Below are positions 46,440-55,790 of a stretch of DNA of 64,000 nucleotides, one piece after another. The stretch comes from a bacterium. Lineage in GTDB: Bacteria > Vulcanimicrobiota > Vulcanimicrobiia > Vulcanimicrobiales > Vulcanimicrobiaceae. Numbering within the stretch: the stretch's first letter is position 1; each line of letters opens with the position of its first letter. The stretch lies in contig JAJZED010000005.1 of the NCBI GenBank assembly GCA_021805775.1, positions 112,205-176,204 on the forward strand. The letters are read 5' to 3'. The notes beneath the pieces are model-generated. The model was given only the letters and a program-made list of their open reading frames with translations. It was not told the DNA's origin and searched no databases. Position numbers and translations under genes: made by a program.

Positions 46440-47930
46440 ATGTCAAAGCAAGCACAAGTAGGAGCCTTTGCGCTGGCGGCGATCGCGCTGCTCTTTGCGT
46501 TCTTTTATGTGATTACCGATTTTGGAACGCGGCACGCGGGCTATCGAATCGGCGTGCATTTTCGCTCGGCGGCGGGGCTCCATTCGGGCGCACAGGTCTT
46601 TTTTAGCGGCGTCTCCGTCGGCACGGTCGAGAGCATAAAATTGCTCCCCGATACGACGGTCGATGTCATTCTTGCCATCAAACCTCATGTGGGCGGTCAG
46701 GCGGTCCGAATCCCGAGCGAATCGAAATTTCTCATCCAAGCCCCGCTCACCGGCGACCCGAGCCTTCTGATCGTGCCGCCGCGCCCGGAGCCCGGAGAGC
46801 AGCCCGAGGTGATCGCGCCCGGCGTGTTGCCGATCTCCGAACAGCCGCAGGGGACGAATACCGCAACGATTGCCGACCTGGTCGCCGAGGGGCAGGGGCA
46901 ATTAAAGGTGCTCAACGGCGTTCTTGCCGATATCGCCAAACGGGAGCCGAAATTACTCGACGAACTCCAGCAAACGCTGGAAAATACGAACGCGCTCACG
47001 GCGACGGCGAGCGATGCCGTGGCCCGGCTCGCCGCGCAGAGCAATGCGATCGCCGACAATTTACAGAGTAACCTCACGATCGCTAGCGGTCATATCGTTT
47101 CGATGACCAGTACGTTGGATAAAACGGTACGTGGAAATTCCAACCGGCTCAATGAAACCTTGGCACAGATTCAGGGCACGGCGACAGCGCTGAATTCGAC
47201 GATGCAGATCGTGGCGAGCATTGCAAACGATCCGTCCTTTAAAGGCAACGTACTCGCAACGACGACGAACATCGCCGATGCGAGCGAGAAGCTGAAGAAG
47301 ATGGCGACCGACTTGGAAAGCATCACCGGCGACCCCGAAATGCAACATCGCCTCCGCGATACCATCCGAAACCTCGACGAGACCTCGCAGCGCGCAAATT
47401 CCTTACTCGGCGCGCTCGGCGGGCGCACCCATCCTCCGCAGAGCGGCGACGGCGCCGCAGCGAACCGGCACGCGCTGCCGAAGCGCCTCTCGCTCTTTTC
47501 CGCCAAGATACGAATCAGCGGGTACTCACCCGAGCACGTCGGTGGGGGCTCGCCGTTGCTAGGCACCTCGCGCGGCCCTAATAGTTCGATCGCGCTACGC
47601 TTCTTGCCCGATTCACCTACGCAAGTACTCCTGGGAGCGAACGATCTGGGATCCGGGGCGACGACGCTCGATCTCGCAGCGGTGCGGCGCGTGGGGCACG
47701 GGCTCTATTTCGGTGGCGGCATCCTCTACTCGAGGCTCGGCATTCTCGGTAGCTACTCGCGCGGTACGGTGGGCTTCTCGACGAAGCTCTACGACGTCGC
47801 TCGGCCGATGCTCGACCTCGCGACGAAGTTGCGCGTCGCCCCGGGGGTAAAGCTCTTTTTCGGCGAGCGCGATATTCTCCACGCCCAGCGCCGGAACGTC
47901 TATGGAGTTGAGTTTACCGATGCACCGTGA
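46440..47930 (+). CDS. mlaD: MCE-domain (MlaD-type) substrate-binding protein with long C-terminal barrel-like extension
   Basis: 496 aa, far longer than E. coli MlaD (about 180). N-terminal transmembrane helix about 10-28, a MCE domain about 36-120 (VHFRSAAGLHSGAQVFFSGVSVG), a long helical region about 150-315, and a C-terminal region about 345-496. The last part alternates polar and hydrophobic residues with many Gly and aromatics (HGLYFGGGILYSRLG, GTVGFSTKLYD, ending YGVEF). This resembles an outer-membrane beta-barrel, as described for long MlaD proteins of some diderm Terrabacteria. ATG with GAAGGGAG upstream. Confidence 0.88.
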   Translation: MSKQAQVGAFALAAIALLFAFFYVITDFGTRHAGYRIGVHFRSAAGLHSGAQVFFSGVSVGTVESIKLLPDTTVDVILAIKPHVGGQAVRIPSESKFLIQAPLTGDPSLLIVPPRPEPGEQPEVIAPGVLPISEQPQGTNTATIADLVAEGQGQLKVLNGVLADIAKREPKLLDELQQTLENTNALTATASDAVARLAAQSNAIADNLQSNLTIASGHIVSMTSTLDKTVRGNSNRLNETLAQIQGTATALNSTMQIVASIANDPSFKGNVLATTTNIADASEKLKKMATDLESITGDPEMQHRLRDTIRNLDETSQRANSLLGALGGRTHPPQSGDGAAANRHALPKRLSLFSAKIRISGYSPEHVGGGSPLLGTSRGPNSSIALRFLPDSPTQVLLGANDLGSGATTLDLAAVRRVGHGLYFGGGILYSRLGILGSYSRGTVGFSTKLYDVARPMLDLATKLRVAPGVKLFFGERDILHAQRRNVYGVEFTDAP

Positions 47931-48873
47931 GAATGCCGAAGTGCGCCCGCGTATCGGCTTGATCGGCGGCGGTTCGATGGGCACGCTCTTCGGGCGCCAT
48001 CTCGCCGAAATTGCCGACGTGACGATTCTGGAATCGAATGAGGCGGTGCGCGCGGGGCTCGAGAGCGCGGGATTGCGCGTGAACGATGGGGAGCCGCGCA
48101 AGGTACGCATCGCGCAGCGCGCGCGCGAGCTCTTTTCTTCCGATGTGCTCTTCCTCTTCGTAAAAGCGGTCGACACGCTTCGTGCTCTGCGACCGTTCGC
48201 CGGCGAGCTCAACCCCACCACGGCCATCGTCTCGCTTCAGAACGGCGTCGGTAACGAAGATGCGATTAAAACCGCACTCGGCGGTGCGGTTCCGGTGATT
48301 CTCGGAGTCACGACGGAGTCGGCCGAAACGATCGCTCCGGGATCGGTGCGAAGTTCCGAGCAAGGGATGACGCTGATCGGCTCTGCCGGTGCATCGGCCG
48401 CGACCGCCGCGGCCGTGGCGACGTTGCTATCGAAAAGTCGACTTCGCGCGGCAGTGGTGTACGATATCAAGCCGCACCTCTGGGGAAAGCTCGTAGCGAA
48501 CGCCGCCGTCAATGCACTTTCGGCGATTCTCGATTGTACGGCCGGTGAGATTCTACGCGAGCCCAATGCGGCCCGGCTCGCCGAGTCCTTGGCAGAAGAA
48601 GCGGCGGCCGTTGCCGCCGCTCTCAAGATCGCGCTCCCGTTTGCGAATCCGTGGCAGTACGTCACCGAAGTGATCTCCGTTGGAGCTGAGAGTAAGAGCT
48701 CGATGGCCTTCGACCTGGAGTTAGGAAACAAGAGCGAGATCGATCACCTCAACGGCGCGGTGGTCGCACTCGGGCGTCGCGCCGGCGTCGCAACGCCGTT
48801 TAATGAAGCCGTCGTTCGATTGATGAAGTCGTTGGAAGCCCTTCACGCACGGAAAGGAGCGCTCACCATATGA
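47920..48873 (+). CDS. Ketopantoate reductase-like (PanE/ApbA family)
   Basis: 317 aa from the ATG at 47920; an ATG at 47902 is equally open. N-terminal Rossmann GLIGGGSMGTLFGRHLA near 14, SLQNGVGNEDAI near 108, catalytic Lys in HLWGKLVANAAVNALSAI near 190 and NKSEIDHLNGAVV. Likely NADPH-dependent reduction of 2-dehydropantoate in CoA synthesis, although paralogues act on other 2-oxoacids. Overlaps mlaD by 11 bp. Confidence 0.88.
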   Translation: MHRENAEVRPRIGLIGGGSMGTLFGRHLAEIADVTILESNEAVRAGLESAGLRVNDGEPRKVRIAQRARELFSSDVLFLFVKAVDTLRALRPFAGELNPTTAIVSLQNGVGNEDAIKTALGGAVPVILGVTTESAETIAPGSVRSSEQGMTLIGSAGASAATAAAVATLLSKSRLRAAVVYDIKPHLWGKLVANAAVNALSAILDCTAGEILREPNAARLAESLAEEAAAVAAALKIALPFANPWQYVTEVISVGAESKSSMAFDLELGNKSEIDHLNGAVVALGRRAGVATPFNEAVVRLMKSLEALHARKGALTI

Positions 48874-49763
48874 ATTGCCCGACCTGCCAAGCCGCGATTC
48901 CCGCGCAGGCGAAATTCTGTCCGAATTGCGGTGCTCCGGCTGCGATCGCTGCCGGCGTCGGAAGCTATACCGAGCCGGTCGCCGAAACCGATAATCCGAA
49001 GCAGACGATCCAGATCGGCGATTGCTCGATCCGCATCGAGGGGCAACTCGTTCCGGTCGTCGACGTCGAACTCGGTAGCGGCGAGTCGGTCTACTTCGAG
49101 CATCACATCGTCCTCTGGAAGTCGCCGCAGATCCGCCTGGGCTTTATGGGCCTTCAGAACGCGGCGCAGCGCTTCTTCGCCGGGTTACAAATATTTATCT
49201 CCACCGCGCAAGGGCCGGGAAACATTGCGTTCTCGCGTGAGGCACCGGGGCAGATCGTTGCCTTGCGGCTCGCACCGGGTCAGTCGATCGACGTGCGCGA
49301 GCATCAATTTTTGCTGGCGACCGGCGAGATCGAATACAGCTACTATTGGCAGCAAGGTTTGGCGAACGTCCTGTTTTCGAGGACCGGGCTCTTCATCGAT
49401 CGGTTCGTATCGCGCGCGCGCGAGGGCGTACTCCTCATTCACGGCTACGGAAACGTCTTCGAAAAAACGCTCGCTGCGGGTGAGACGCTCGATGTCGAGC
49501 CGGGCGGTTGGCTCTGGAAAGATTCCAACGTGCGGATGGAGACGGTCAGCGTGCTGCAGAGTTCGGGCGGCGGCGGATTGCTCGGTGCGCTCGGCGCGGC
49601 GGTCGGCGGTTTCGCGTTGCAGATGAATCGTTTCTACGGCCCGGGGCGAATCGGTATCCAATCGATGACCTATCACGAGCCGGCGGCGGAGGGACAGACG
49701 CAGGTCGGCGGGACGAGCAATATCGGCAACGTACTCGGCTCGCTTTTCGGAAACAAACAGTAG
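48870..49763 (+). CDS. Zinc-ribbon plus AIM24-family protein
   Basis: 297 aa. An N-terminal zinc ribbon (C3, C6, C17, C20) is followed by an AIM24/TIGR00266-type beta-rich domain (about 50-285) with the VDVELGSGESVYFEHHIVLW-like repeat, GPGNIAF and LLIHGYGNVFEKTL. A hydrophobic Gly/Ala stretch (about 230-250) precedes the end. Function in bacteria is unknown. ATG overlaps the panE-like stop. Confidence 0.85.
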   Translation: MNCPTCQAAIPAQAKFCPNCGAPAAIAAGVGSYTEPVAETDNPKQTIQIGDCSIRIEGQLVPVVDVELGSGESVYFEHHIVLWKSPQIRLGFMGLQNAAQRFFAGLQIFISTAQGPGNIAFSREAPGQIVALRLAPGQSIDVREHQFLLATGEIEYSYYWQQGLANVLFSRTGLFIDRFVSRAREGVLLIHGYGNVFEKTLAAGETLDVEPGGWLWKDSNVRMETVSVLQSSGGGGLLGALGAAVGGFALQMNRFYGPGRIGIQSMTYHEPAAEGQTQVGGTSNIGNVLGSLFGNKQ

Positions 49764-49774
49764 CGCTCGGCGGC

Positions 49775-50494
49775 TCAGGCTTGCGGCATCATCCGTAACA
49801 GGCGGATGCTGCCTTGACGAACGACGATCGATATGCCCTGACCGTTTGCAGCGCCGACGCTCCCGTCGAGCCGTTCGCTCGTTCCTTTTGAGGTTCCGCG
49901 AAATCCGTAATTGGTAAAGATCGTTCCGCGATCGGTCTGCATGTGGACGTGAAAATGCGCGTTTGCGGCGACGAAGAGCGTGACGTCGCCCTTGTCAACG
50001 TGAAAATGGAGCGTACCCGGCCATGCGAGCGCACCCATGGTGACGGTGATATTCCCAACCCCGACGCGAGCCCGAGCGTAACCGTCGAGCAATGCATGGA
50101 TGCTGCCGCGACGCGTCGCGAGGTCGACGTTACCGCCGACGTTGCTGACATCGATATCTCCGTCCGCGCTACGCACGACGAGATCGACGCCCGGCGGCAC
50201 GCGAACGAGCAGATCGGCGAGCCGCGAAGTGGCGTTGACGACGATGCCGCGGGCATCGGGCACGATGCTCGGCGGCGGTGGCGCAGCGGCGAGGGCGGTT
50301 GCTTCGATCGTGTAGGCTTGCGTCGGTTGTTTGGGGAGCGGCGCGTAGGCCTCAACCTGCGCTCCGGCGACACGGAGTTCCATGCGCATTCCCGGGCGGA
50401 GTTCGCCGACCGTTCGCACGTATGGCGCGGTGCCGCTACAGCCGGCGAGCGCGGTGGTAAGAACGAGCGCGAGGAGAAGAAGAGTTCGCTTCAC
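49775..50494 (-). CDS. Lipoprotein with DUF4097-like beta-helical adhesin-type domain
   Basis: 239 aa from the GTG at 50494, which overlaps the xerC stop (GTGA). Signal peptide about 1-18 with lipobox LAGC. The mature part has a Pro-rich linker and repeated beta strands of the form VVRSADGDIDVSNVGGNVDLATRRGSI, the DUF4097/putative-adhesin pattern. Function unknown; probably envelope-anchored. The frame runs to 50731 but upstream residues belong to xerC. Confidence 0.72.
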   Translation of the reverse strand: MKRTLLLLALVLTTALAGCSGTAPYVRTVGELRPGMRMELRVAGAQVEAYAPLPKQPTQAYTIEATALAAAPPPPSIVPDARGIVVNATSRLADLLVRVPPGVDLVVRSADGDIDVSNVGGNVDLATRRGSIHALLDGYARARVGVGNITVTMGALAWPGTLHFHVDKGDVTLFVAANAHFHVHMQTDRGTIFTNYGFRGTSKGTSERLDGSVGAANGQGISIVVRQGSIRLLRMMPQA

Positions 50495-51420
50495 CGCTCT
50501 TCGCTTCGGTCGCGCGGGTGCGCTTCCTCGTAACTCCGTCGCATATGTTCCAGTGAGACGTTCGTATAAATCTGCGTCGTCGCGAGGCTTTCGTGCCCGA
50601 GGAGCTCTTTGATGGTCACCAGATCGGCGCCGTTCTCGAGTAGATGGGTCGCGAACGAATGGCGCATGACGTGCGGCGTAACGTGTTTGGTCAACCCAGA
50701 AAGCTTTGCGTAGGTCTGAAAGATCGCCCAAGCCTGCCGATAGGAAAGCCGCGTCTTTCTCCGCGAGAGAAAGAGCGCCGAATCGGTGGAGCGCGGTCGC
50801 ACCCCCATATAGGCCCGAATCGCTTCGGCGGCAGCGAAATTGATAAAGACCGTGCGTTGCTTATTGCCTTTGCCGGTGACGCGCAGCAAGCGGCGTTCGG
50901 TATCGACATCGGAGAGATCGAGCCCCACGAGCTCGGCGCGGCGAATGCCGCTGGCGTAGAGCAACTCCATGATCGCGGTGTCGCGCAGGCGCTGCTCGTC
51001 GCTCTTCCCGGCGATCCGCGTGCGCAGCAAGGTGCCGACCTCGCGTTCGTTCATAACGTGCGGTAGGCGCTTGGCCGCCTTCGGCGGGGGGACGTCGGCG
51101 GCCGGGTTATCGGTGCGGCGCCCTTCGCGGCGCTGCAACGCGTAGAACGATCGCAGGGCGGCGAGTTTGCGGCGCACCGAAGTCGGGTTGTAGGCGCGAG
51201 GGCCCATGAGCTCCATAACGAATCGGCGGATATCCGAGGGAGTCGCCGTCGCGATCTTTGCAAACGGCAATCCTTGCATGTGTCCCGGCTCCAAAAACGC
51301 ACCGAATACCTCGATGTCGCGGGCGTACTCCTCGGCGGTTCGCGGCGATTGCCCCCGTTCGAGCCGCAGGTAGGCGGCGAACTCCGCGACGAGCGGATCG
51401 GTTGGAATATAGGAACTCAT
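50491..51420 (-). CDS. Tyrosine recombinase XerC/XerD
   Basis: 309 aa. N-terminal SAM-like core-binding domain (about 8-95) and catalytic domain (about 110-295). Catalytic residues are visible: Arg in YASGIRRAELVGL, Lys in GKGNKQR, HxxR in HVMRHSFATHLL, His in LLGHESL, and nucleophile Tyr in TTQIYTN. Typical size for chromosome-dimer resolution enzymes. XerC versus XerD is not decided. No flanking integration features. Confidence 0.93.
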   Translation of the reverse strand: MSSYIPTDPLVAEFAAYLRLERGQSPRTAEEYARDIEVFGAFLEPGHMQGLPFAKIATATPSDIRRFVMELMGPRAYNPTSVRRKLAALRSFYALQRREGRRTDNPAADVPPPKAAKRLPHVMNEREVGTLLRTRIAGKSDEQRLRDTAIMELLYASGIRRAELVGLDLSDVDTERRLLRVTGKGNKQRTVFINFAAAEAIRAYMGVRPRSTDSALFLSRRKTRLSYRQAWAIFQTYAKLSGLTKHVTPHVMRHSFATHLLENGADLVTIKELLGHESLATTQIYTNVSLEHMRRSYEEAHPRDRSEER

Positions 51421-51466
51421 AGACTCCAGGCCTCCTCACTCACAGGATATCAACATCACCAAATCA

Positions 51467-52738
51467 TTGTTTGTGGCTATTCGATTGCTTGTGGAGAGAG
51501 TCCCGCCCGCCGGGGAACTCTGCCTGCTCTTCATCGTGCTCGCGGCACTGATCGGAATCATCGCGAGGCCGTGGGGGAGCCGCGCCTGGCAGTGGAGCAT
51601 CGGCGCAGCGCTGCTGGTGGAGGCATCGCCGTTGCGCGCGAGCGGCACAGCCGTGTGGACGGCGTTCTGGAACGCTCGCGACGTCGCGTTTTTTTTGGTT
51701 GGGATTTTGACGATCGCCGAGGTGGCGGCGAAATCGCGGCTCTTCGAGGTCGCCGCGGAGCGGCTACTGACGCTCGCCGGCGGAAACCGCCTCGCGCTGC
51801 TCGCCTGGATCTTTGGGCTGGGGGCGCTCTGCACCGCGCTGCTCTCGAACGATACGACGGTGATCGCGCTCACCCCGGCGGTGCTGGTTCTCGCTGCCGC
51901 CGCCCGCGAGCGGGCGGCCCCCTACGCCTATGCCTGCGCCCTGGTGGCGAACGCAGCCTCGTTTCTACTGCCGATCTCGAACCCGGCGAACCTGCTGCTC
52001 TACGGGGCGCAGCTGCCCGCACTGCTCGACTGGCTGCGGCTCTTCTTTCTGCCGAGCTTTGCCGCGCTCGTCCCGACCTTCGCCGTGCTCGCGCTGCTCT
52101 TCCGCGCCGATCTCCGCGGACGCATCGATCGTCCGATCGTGGTGCGTGCGCTGCGAGCGAACGAACGGATGGTGCTCTGGGCGGTCGTATGCGCAGTTGC
52201 ACTGCTGCTCGGGGCGAGCCTCTTGCGCTTTCCGCCGGGGCTCGCAGCGCTCGCGGGCGCGCTCGTCGTCGTCGTGACGGGGATGCTGACGCGCGTTTTT
52301 ACCACCGGCGATCTCCGGCGGATCGACCTCGGCGTCTTGCCCTTCGTCGCCGGGCTGCTGGTCTTGCTTGCCGCCGTCGAAGGCGCGGGGCTGCTCGGGG
52401 GGCTCCGTGCGCTTTTGCAGACGCCCGCGAGCCCGCAGAGCGCGGCGCTGCTCGGCGCACTGACCGCTGCGGCGAGTGCGTTAGCGAACAATCTGCCGAT
52501 CGCTGCGCTCGCCGCTTCTTCTATCGCGCCGGGGCTCGCGACGGGCTTTCACCGTGCCGTGGTGATCGCGATCGATCTCGGCCCGAATTTCGCGCTGAGC
52601 GGATCGCTCGCGACGTTACTGTGGGCGCAGATGCTCCGCAAGCACGGCATGCGCGCGAGCGCGCGGGAATTTGCGCGCATCGGTATCGCCTGTACGCTGC
52701 CGGCGTTCGCCGCCGCGCTGGCGCTCGCATTGCATTAG
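51467..52738 (+). CDS. ArsB/SLC13-type anion transporter
   Basis: About 423 aa with roughly ten to eleven transmembrane segments. FFLVGILTIAEVAAKSRLFE, LCTALLSNDTTVIALTPAV and ASFLLPISNPANLLLYG (near 165-180) are typical of ArsB/ion-transporter superfamily proteins. Arsenite export is possible, but no ars regulator or reductase is nearby. Start uncertain: TTG 51467, GTG 51473, TTG 51485 and GTG 51491 are close together. Convergent with the next gene, with stops overlapping in TTAG. Confidence 0.82.
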   Translation: MFVAIRLLVERVPPAGELCLLFIVLAALIGIIARPWGSRAWQWSIGAALLVEASPLRASGTAVWTAFWNARDVAFFLVGILTIAEVAAKSRLFEVAAERLLTLAGGNRLALLAWIFGLGALCTALLSNDTTVIALTPAVLVLAAAARERAAPYAYACALVANAASFLLPISNPANLLLYGAQLPALLDWLRLFFLPSFAALVPTFAVLALLFRADLRGRIDRPIVVRALRANERMVLWAVVCAVALLLGASLLRFPPGLAALAGALVVVVTGMLTRVFTTGDLRRIDLGVLPFVAGLLVLLAAVEGAGLLGGLRALLQTPASPQSAALLGALTAAASALANNLPIAALAASSIAPGLATGFHRAVVIAIDLGPNFALSGSLATLLWAQMLRKHGMRASAREFARIGIACTLPAFAAALALALH

Positions 52739-53664
52739 TCGGCGACCCAATCTTTGGTCAGCGTGAGCCAGAACGCAAGCCCGGCATAGGCACCGTAGCG
52801 ATGGAAATCGCGGCGAATCGCCGCATCGCTGCGCTTTCTCTTACCGATGACACGCATGTAGGTCGGCCGCGTCCACGAATCGAGAATCAGCGGGCGATGG
52901 AATCCTAAGAGTTGCATCGCATGCGCGACGGCATACGGCCCGAAACCGCGGAGCGAACCCAATCGCGCGGCGACATCTTCTTCTTGCGCTCCTCCGGCCG
53001 CGCGCAGCGATTCCGGTGCGAAGGCGCCTTCGTGGGTCGAGGTCGCCAATTCATAGAGCGAGCGCGCGCGGTATCCCATGCGTACCGTATCGGTCAGATA
53101 GGCAACGCCAGCATCGACGACGATCTGCGGCGTCGGGAACGCACCGCCGCCGAGTGCAACGAGCGCAGCGACCATGCGTTGCGTCGCCGAGAACGCGCAG
53201 TTCGTCGAACAGAGCGTCTTCACGAGATCTTCGAAAACGCTCGGCGAGGCGAGGAGCCTGCCCGCGCCGCAGCGCGCCCACGCCAACGACGCATCATCGG
53301 CAAGCATCGCATAGAACGGCGCAAGATCGAGATCGAGGGCGAACATCCGCGCCACGATCTTCGCGAGCTCGGCGCGCGCCGAGCTCGCGAGCGCTGCATC
53401 GGTTGCGACCTGCAACGCGTCGCCGCGCTGGACGATGCTCGTTCGAACGATCCGTCGCCCGATGCGAAGCTGTGTGGTAAGGCGCAGCGGCTGCGCGACG
53501 ATCGTCGCCGGTGCAAGGGCGGCGCAGCCGTGCGAGTAGAGCGTGCGCGCAAAATCGATCGGCTCGTCCCCTGCACCGCGCAGAGGGAGTTCGATCGCGG
53601 AGCTAAGCGACGTAGGAGACGCTGACCGGCACTCCGGCTGCCTCGGCCTGCGAGAGCACGCCAT
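52735..53664 (-). CDS. HhH-GPD superfamily DNA glycosylase
   Basis: Up to 309 aa. The helix-hairpin-helix-Gly/Pro-Asp signature is LGSLRGFGPYAVAHAMQLLG followed by the catalytic Asp in LILDSW (near 260-275). The Lys of bifunctional lyases is not at the usual place, so it is probably monofunctional. An N-terminal AlkA/OGG-like beta domain is plausible. The only canonical start, ATG 53664, overlaps the upstream gene by 62 bp; the family-like sequence begins nearer 53605. Confidence 0.8.
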   Translation of the reverse strand: MACSRRPRQPECRSASPTSLSSAIELPLRGAGDEPIDFARTLYSHGCAALAPATIVAQPLRLTTQLRIGRRIVRTSIVQRGDALQVATDAALASSARAELAKIVARMFALDLDLAPFYAMLADDASLAWARCGAGRLLASPSVFEDLVKTLCSTNCAFSATQRMVAALVALGGGAFPTPQIVVDAGVAYLTDTVRMGYRARSLYELATSTHEGAFAPESLRAAGGAQEEDVAARLGSLRGFGPYAVAHAMQLLGFHRPLILDSWTRPTYMRVIGKRKRSDAAIRRDFHRYGAYAGLAFWLTLTKDWVAD

Positions 53665-54061
53665 AGATCGCTTCGAGCGAGATTTCGACCTGCGAAATAT
53701 CGCGAGCGCTCACGCGCACCGCAGCGGCATTATTCCAGAGCAGATCGTGCGCGCGTCGGAGCGCGCTGCGCAAGCGTTGCGGAGTTACTTCGAGGACCGG
53801 CCAATCGAGGGCGCCGCGCGCGGGCAGGACGCGCCAACCGCGCCCGAAGGCACCGATAAGTTCTTCGTCGGGGTCGAAGGCGTGCGGAATCGCGCGCAAA
53901 ACGTCGAGCGCTTCGCGATCGTCCTGCGAGGAAGCGTCGATGCTCTCGCCGAGGCGGAGGATGTAGTGAAGCAACGAGGGGTCTTCGAGCGTGCACGCCC
54001 CAGCCGACGACGCAACGCTCACCTGAACGAGCATCTCATCGCGGTCGTACGCATCACTCAT
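53603..54061 (-). CDS. Hypothetical protein upstream of the glycosylase
   Basis: 152 aa from the ATG at 54061. Acidic, mixed alpha/beta, no transmembrane segment or recognised motif. The longer frame to 54124 is low-complexity and basic and is not used. Probably co-transcribed with the DNA glycosylase. Confidence 0.6.
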   Translation of the reverse strand: MSDAYDRDEMLVQVSVASSAGACTLEDPSLLHYILRLGESIDASSQDDREALDVLRAIPHAFDPDEELIGAFGRGWRVLPARGALDWPVLEVTPQRLRSALRRAHDLLWNNAAAVRVSARDISQVEISLEAIYGVLSQAEAAGVPVSVSYVA

Positions 54062-54155
54062 AATTTGGGTCTTCTGCTTCCTTTTCGCCGGATTCCTGGA
54101 ACCTCTTGATTCGGGCGGCAGCATCGAGGTTCATGCAGGGCGAACTCCGCATCGT

Positions 54156-55415
54156 ATGATCGATGCATCGCTCTACGACCGCTGCGTGCGCTGTGGGCTC
54201 TGCCTCACGAGTTGCCCGACCTATGCAGAGACGATGACCGAGACCTCCGGGCCGCGCGGCCGGATCGCCCTGATGAAGGCAGTCGCCGAGGGCGAACTCT
54301 CCGAGCTGGCGCCAGGGTACGGGGCACAGATGAGCGAGTGCCTCGGTTGCCGTGCCTGCGAGGCGGCGTGCCCCTCGGGGGTTCCCTATGGCGAGTTAAT
54401 CGAAGCGGCGCGCGCCTCGCTCCACGAAGCTGCGGCGGCGGAGCAGCCGGTGCCTGCGCGACCGGGAGGGCGCGAGCTTACGCTGCTGCTGCGGGCGGTC
54501 GAACGCCCGGCGTGGCTGCATTCGGGTGCTCGCTTGTTACGCTTCGGGCAACGCAGCGGCATGCTCGGACTCGCGTCACGCTTGGGGATGTTGCGCGCGC
54601 TCGGCCTCGATCGTGCGGTGCGCATGGCCCCGCCGATCGACGCACGCTTCGATATTCCCGACGATTCGGTCGTCCGCGCACGGGTGAGCCGCGGGCGCGC
54701 GTTCCTCCATCTCGGCTGCATCGCGCAATGCAGTTCGACCGGCATCCATCGCGCCGCGACCAAAATGCTGCTGCTCGCCGGGCTCGACGTGCTTCGCCCG
54801 AGCGACCAGCGCTGCTGCGGCGCTCTCGCCGCGCACGCAGGCGAACGCGAACGCGCGCAGATCTTAGCGCGCGCGAATATCGCGGCATTCGAACGGAGCG
54901 GCGCCGATGTCGTCGCGATCGATGCCGCCGGCTGCGGTGCGCAGTGCAAGGGCTACGTTCATCTGCTCGCCGACGATGCGCAGTGGTCGGATCGCGCGAA
55001 AGCGTTCTCCGAGCGCGTTCGCGATATTACCGAGATTCTCGCCGGCTGCGAATTACCGATACCGACCCGGAGATTCGAAGCCCGCGTCGCGTACCAAGAG
55101 CCCTGTCACCTCGCACACGCGCAGCGCATTACCAATGCGCCCAAGAAGTTATTGCAAGCGATACCGGGGCTCGAACTCGTTGCCCTCGAGGAAGCGACGC
55201 TCTGTTGCGGCGGCGCCGGCGCCTACGCAATCGGCGAGTCGGAGATGTCGGCGCGGTTGCGCGAACGCAAAGCCGATGCGATTCGCCGCAGCGGTGCGAG
55301 CGTCGTTGCGACTGCAAATATCGGTTGCATGTTGCAACTCCGCGATGCGATCGCGCCGCTGCCGATCCGGCACGTGGTGGAGTTGCTCGCCGACGCGTAC
55401 GACTCGGAAGTCTAG
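54156..55415 (+). CDS. glcF: Glycolate oxidase iron-sulfur subunit GlcF-like
   Basis: 419 aa. Two 4Fe-4S ferredoxin motifs at the N-terminus: C10, C13, C16, C20 (CVRCGLCLTSCP) and CLGCRACEAACP near 64. Two CCG domains follow: RCCGALAAHAGE near 219 with HLGCIAQC before it, and EPCHLAH plus LCCGGAGAYAI near 335-352. It passes electrons from a GlcD-type FAD subunit, which is not encoded in this window. The last codons and TAG are part of a downstream duplication. Confidence 0.93.
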   Translation: MIDASLYDRCVRCGLCLTSCPTYAETMTETSGPRGRIALMKAVAEGELSELAPGYGAQMSECLGCRACEAACPSGVPYGELIEAARASLHEAAAAEQPVPARPGGRELTLLLRAVERPAWLHSGARLLRFGQRSGMLGLASRLGMLRALGLDRAVRMAPPIDARFDIPDDSVVRARVSRGRAFLHLGCIAQCSSTGIHRAATKMLLLAGLDVLRPSDQRCCGALAAHAGERERAQILARANIAAFERSGADVVAIDAAGCGAQCKGYVHLLADDAQWSDRAKAFSERVRDITEILAGCELPIPTRRFEARVAYQEPCHLAHAQRITNAPKKLLQAIPGLELVALEEATLCCGGAGAYAIGESEMSARLRERKADAIRRSGASVVATANIGCMLQLRDAIAPLPIRHVVELLADAYDSEV

Positions 55416-55757
55416 CTTCTGTCACGCCGAGTAGCCGCGGAACGCGGCGTATCGAGGCGGGTCTGTCACGCCGAGTAGCCGCGGAACGCGGCGTATCGAG
55501 GCGGGAGCGTACTGCCGAAACGCCCCTCGATACGGCCCTTCGGGCCTACTCGGGGTGACAGCGAAGCGCAACAATAAAGCCCCGACGGGGCTTTTCTATT
55601 TGCCTGGCGAGCACGACTCGGAAGTCTAGCTTCTGTCACGCCGAGTAGCCGCGGAACGCGGCGTATCGAGGCGGGAGCGTACTGCCGAAACGCCCCTCGA
55701 TACGGCCCTTCGGGCCCCTCGATACGGCCCTTCGGGCCTACTCGGGGTGACAGCGAA
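55400..55757 (+). repeat. Duplicated REP-like palindromic repeat region after glcF
   Basis: A 214-bp offset tandem duplication: ACTCGGAAGTCTAGCTTCTG occurs at the glcF end and again about 55616. Each unit carries a direct arm (TGTCACGCCGAGTAG ... GTATCGAGG) and its inverted partner (CCTCGATACGG ... CTACTCGGGGTGACA), so the unit can fold into a long hairpin. The left arm is doubled in unit 1 (about 55419 and 55463) and the right arm is partly doubled in unit 2 (about 55691-55735). Confidence 0.9.
55576..55595 (+). terminator. Rho-independent terminator, copy 1 (glcF)
   Basis: AAAGCCCC and GGGGCTTT pair around a GAC loop and are followed by TTTTCTATTT. It lies at the end of the first repeat unit downstream of glcF. 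Confidence 0.8.
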
Positions 55758-55764
55758 GCGCAAC

Positions 55765-55790
55765 AAAAAAAGCCCCGGCGGGGCTTTTTT
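55765..55790. terminator. Bidirectional Rho-independent terminator, copy 2 (glcF / tRNA-Gln)
   Basis: AGCCCC/GGGGCT stem with a GGC loop, flanked by seven A on the left and six T on the right. It can stop both rightward glcF transcription and the leftward tRNA-Gln transcript, whose 3' end is 4 bp away. Confidence 0.85.

Noticed and set aside
50491..51420. XerC-like recombinase as an integrase of a mobile island
   Set aside because: Housekeeping-type length and motifs, no adjacent tRNA att site, and neighbours look like core chromosome genes.
51274..52908. 544-codon plus-strand frame overlapping the ArsB-type transporter
   Set aside because: Arg-rich low-complexity translation in another frame of clear membrane-protein codons.
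55400..55757. CRISPR array
   Set aside because: Repeats are few, palindromic, unevenly spaced and not separated by unique spacers; no cas genes nearby.
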